Source of the DNA: Tritrichomonas musculus
Lineage: Eukaryota > Parabasalia > Tritrichomonadida > Tritrichomonadidae
Assembly: GCA_039105265.1 (NCBI GenBank)
Contig: JAPFFF010000165.1
Location: 1-34,799 of the forward strand
Direction of reading: 5' to 3'
DNA: 34,799 nt
Shown: one piece after another, positions 33,487 to 34,799 of the stretch
How positions within the stretch are numbered: position 1 is the first letter of the stretch
Layout: every line of letters starts with the position of its first letter
Notes under the pieces: model-generated
Told to the model about the DNA's origin: nothing
The model's input: only the letters and a program-made list of their open reading frames with translations
Databases searched by the model: none
Made by a program: the position numbers and the translations under genes

Positions 33487-34799
33487 GGTGGAAACTTGGT
33501 TTCCTTATTTCTTTACTTCCACCTGCAGCTGAGAAGCGATAGCCGCAGGTGGGAACTTGATTTCCTTATTTCTTTACCTCCACCTGCAGCTGAGAAGCGA
33601 TAGCCGTAGGTGGAAACTTGGTTTCCTTATTTCTTTACCTCCACCTGCAGCTGAGAAGCGATAGCCGCAGGTGGAAGGCTAAATTGGTAAATAGTGATTT
33701 TCCACCTGCAGCTGTCGCAGCTCAGCCGCAGGTGGAAACTTGGTTTCCTTATTTCTTTACTTCCACCTGCAGCTGAGAAGCGATAGCCGCAGGTGGAAAC
33801 TTGGTTTCCTTATTTCTTTACTTCCACCTGCAGCTGAGAAGCGATAGCCGCAGGTGGAAACTTGATTTCCTTATTTCTTTACCTCCACCTGCAGCTGAGA
33901 AGCGATAGCCGTAGGTGGAAACTTGGTTTCCTTATTTCTTTACCTCCACCTGCAGCTGAGAAGCGATAGCCGCAGGTGGAAGGCTAAATTGGTAAATAGT
34001 GATTTTCCACCTGCAGCTGTCGCAGCTCAGCCGCAGGTGGAAACTTGGTTTCCTTATTTCTTTACCTCCACCTGCAGCTGAGAAGCGATAGCCGCAGGTG
34101 GAAACTTGGTTTCCTTATTTCTTTACCTCCACCTGCAGCTGAGAAGCGATAGCCGCAGGTGGAAGGCTAAATTGGTAAATAGTGATTTTCCACCTGCAGC
34201 TGTCGCAGCTCAGCCGCAGGTGGAAACTTGGTTTCCTTATTTCTTTACCTCCACCTGCAGCTGAGAAGCGATAGCCGCAGGTGGAAGGCTAAATTGGTAA
34301 ATAGTGATTTTCCACCTGCAGCTGTCGCAGCTCAGCCGCAGGTGGAAACTTGGTTTCCTTATTTCTTTACCTCCACCTGCAGCTGAGAAGCGATAGCCGC
34401 AGGTGGAAGGCTAAATTGGTAAATAGTGATTTTCCACCTGCAGCTGTCGCAGCTCAGCCGCAGGTGGAAACTTGGTTTCCTTATTTCTTTACCTCCACCT
34501 GCAGCTGAGAAGCGATAGCCGCAGGTGGAAGGCTAAATTGGTAAAGAGTGATTTTCCACCTGCAGCTGTCGCAGCTCAGCCGCAGGTGGAAACTTGGTTT
34601 CCTTATTTCTTTACTTCCACCTGCAGCTGAGAATCGATAGCCGCAGGTGGAAGGCTAAATTGGTAAATAGTGATTTTCCACCTGCAGCTGTCGCAGCTCA
34701 GCCGCAGGTGGAAACTTGGTTTCCTTATTTCTTTACTTCCACCTGCAGCTGAGAATCGATAGCCGCAGGTGGAAGGCTAAATTGGTAAAGAGTGATTTT

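Larger units (their letters stand above)
975..34799. repeat. 61-bp two-type tandem satellite array (whole array)
   Basis: The whole stretch is tandem 61-bp modules, 554 complete plus a partial one at the right edge. Each module begins ggtggaa and ends ccgca. Two types occur: A (spacer aaacttggttt..., loop gagaagcgat) and B (spacer aaggctaaattgg..., loop gtcgcagctc). Module starts fall at 974 + 61k; I checked many along the array up to 34768. B is always followed by A, and A occurs in runs of one to nine. Recurrent variants mark individual modules: in A, ttacctcc/ttacttcc, ttggttt/ttgattt, gaagcg/gaagag/gaatcg/gaatag, ccgca/ccgta/ctgca, cagctgag/cagttgag; in B, aaatagtg/aaagagtg/aaagattg, ggaaggc/ggaatgc. 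GC is 49% (A) and 51% (B), far above the AT-rich flank. No gene, RNA gene or other element interrupts it. The array continues past the right edge. A centromeric or heterochromatic satellite is the natural reading; function is unknown. Confidence 0.97.
30145..34799. repeat. HOR copy 4, rearranged and cut by the window edge
   Basis: The fourth copy starts in register but skips 25 modules almost at once: the caccacc marker lies at 30650, which is 5673 bp (93 modules) after its copy 3 position instead of 7198. From 30620 to about 31595 it follows copy 1 at offset 20069. It then lacks two modules, and carries an 18-module tandem duplication with its internal junction near 32389. From 32694 to the right edge it follows copy 1 at offset 21167, ending at the equivalent of 13632. 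It also has its own marker, gaatcg in the A module at 30925 where copies 1-3 have gaagcg. Confidence 0.88.

Noticed and set aside
975-34799. CRISPR array
   Set aside because: The palindrome plus spacer size is CRISPR-like, but there are only two spacer sequences, no cas genes, hundreds of modules and a higher-order period, next to a eukaryotic mobile-element gene.
975-34799. Series of rho-independent-type terminators
   Set aside because: Each palindrome could fold as a hairpin, but no T-tract follows the stems (ggtggaa follows), the setting is eukaryotic, and there are no genes to terminate.
1-34799. Complete Polinton with terminal inverted repeats
   Set aside because: Only the polymerase fragment is visible; no integrase, capsid, protease or ATPase sequence and no terminal repeat occurs in the window.
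8551-34799. HOR as a pure assembly artefact
   Set aside because: Not excluded, but copies carry their own variants (18054-18175 in copy 2, 30925 in copy 4) and a distinct in-register deletion and duplication, which simple looping by an assembler would not create.
975-34799. Telomeric or rDNA spacer repeat
   Set aside because: The 61-bp module has no short G-rich telomere-like unit, and no rRNA gene sequence is present.

Overview
The window has two very unequal parts. Bases 1 to about 974 are AT-rich sequence carrying the N-terminal (exonuclease) part of a protein-primed family B DNA polymerase gene of the Polinton/Maverick kind. It is a broken fossil that runs off the left edge. From about base 975 to the right edge (33.8 kb) everything is one tandem satellite array with no gene in it. 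The window is clearly eukaryotic. An AT-rich protist genome rich in Mavericks, such as a trichomonad, fits well, but the sequence alone does not fix the species.

The satellite is built on a 61-bp module. Each module is a 34-bp imperfect palindrome (arms ccacctgcagct / agccgcaggtgg) plus a 27-bp spacer. Only two module types exist. Type A has a pyrimidine-rich spacer (starts aaacttggttt) and loop gagaagcgat. Type B has spacer start aaggctaaattgg and loop gtcgcagctc. Both are exactly 61 bp and about 50% GC. Every module start I checked lies on the grid 974 + 61k, up to the last start at 34768 (k = 554), so there is no net indel in the array. B is always followed by A, and I found no BB pair. 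Runs of A reach nine.

Region by region: 1-974 polymerase fossil; 975-8550 left flank of the array, with more private variants and local duplications of 22, 24 and 43 modules but no long regular period; 8551-34799 a higher-order repeat (HOR) of 118 modules = 7198 bp. The HOR is present as three full copies (8551-15748, 15749-22946, 22947-30144) and a rearranged, incomplete fourth (30145-34799). The fourth copy has lost 25 modules near its start, carries an 18-module internal duplication, and lacks 2 modules in the first half of that duplication.

Nothing in the array looks protein-coding; the open frames in it are by-products of the repeat. The organisation (monomer, A/B grammar, long near-identical HOR, degenerate edge) resembles that of centromeric or heterochromatic satellites. 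A centromere or other chromosome-structural role is inference only. The most unusual points are the CRISPR-like palindrome/spacer geometry with only two spacers, the rigid 61-bp phase, a module whose palindrome has been flipped in place, and the array boundary inside a Maverick polymerase gene with a short sequence match to the B spacer.
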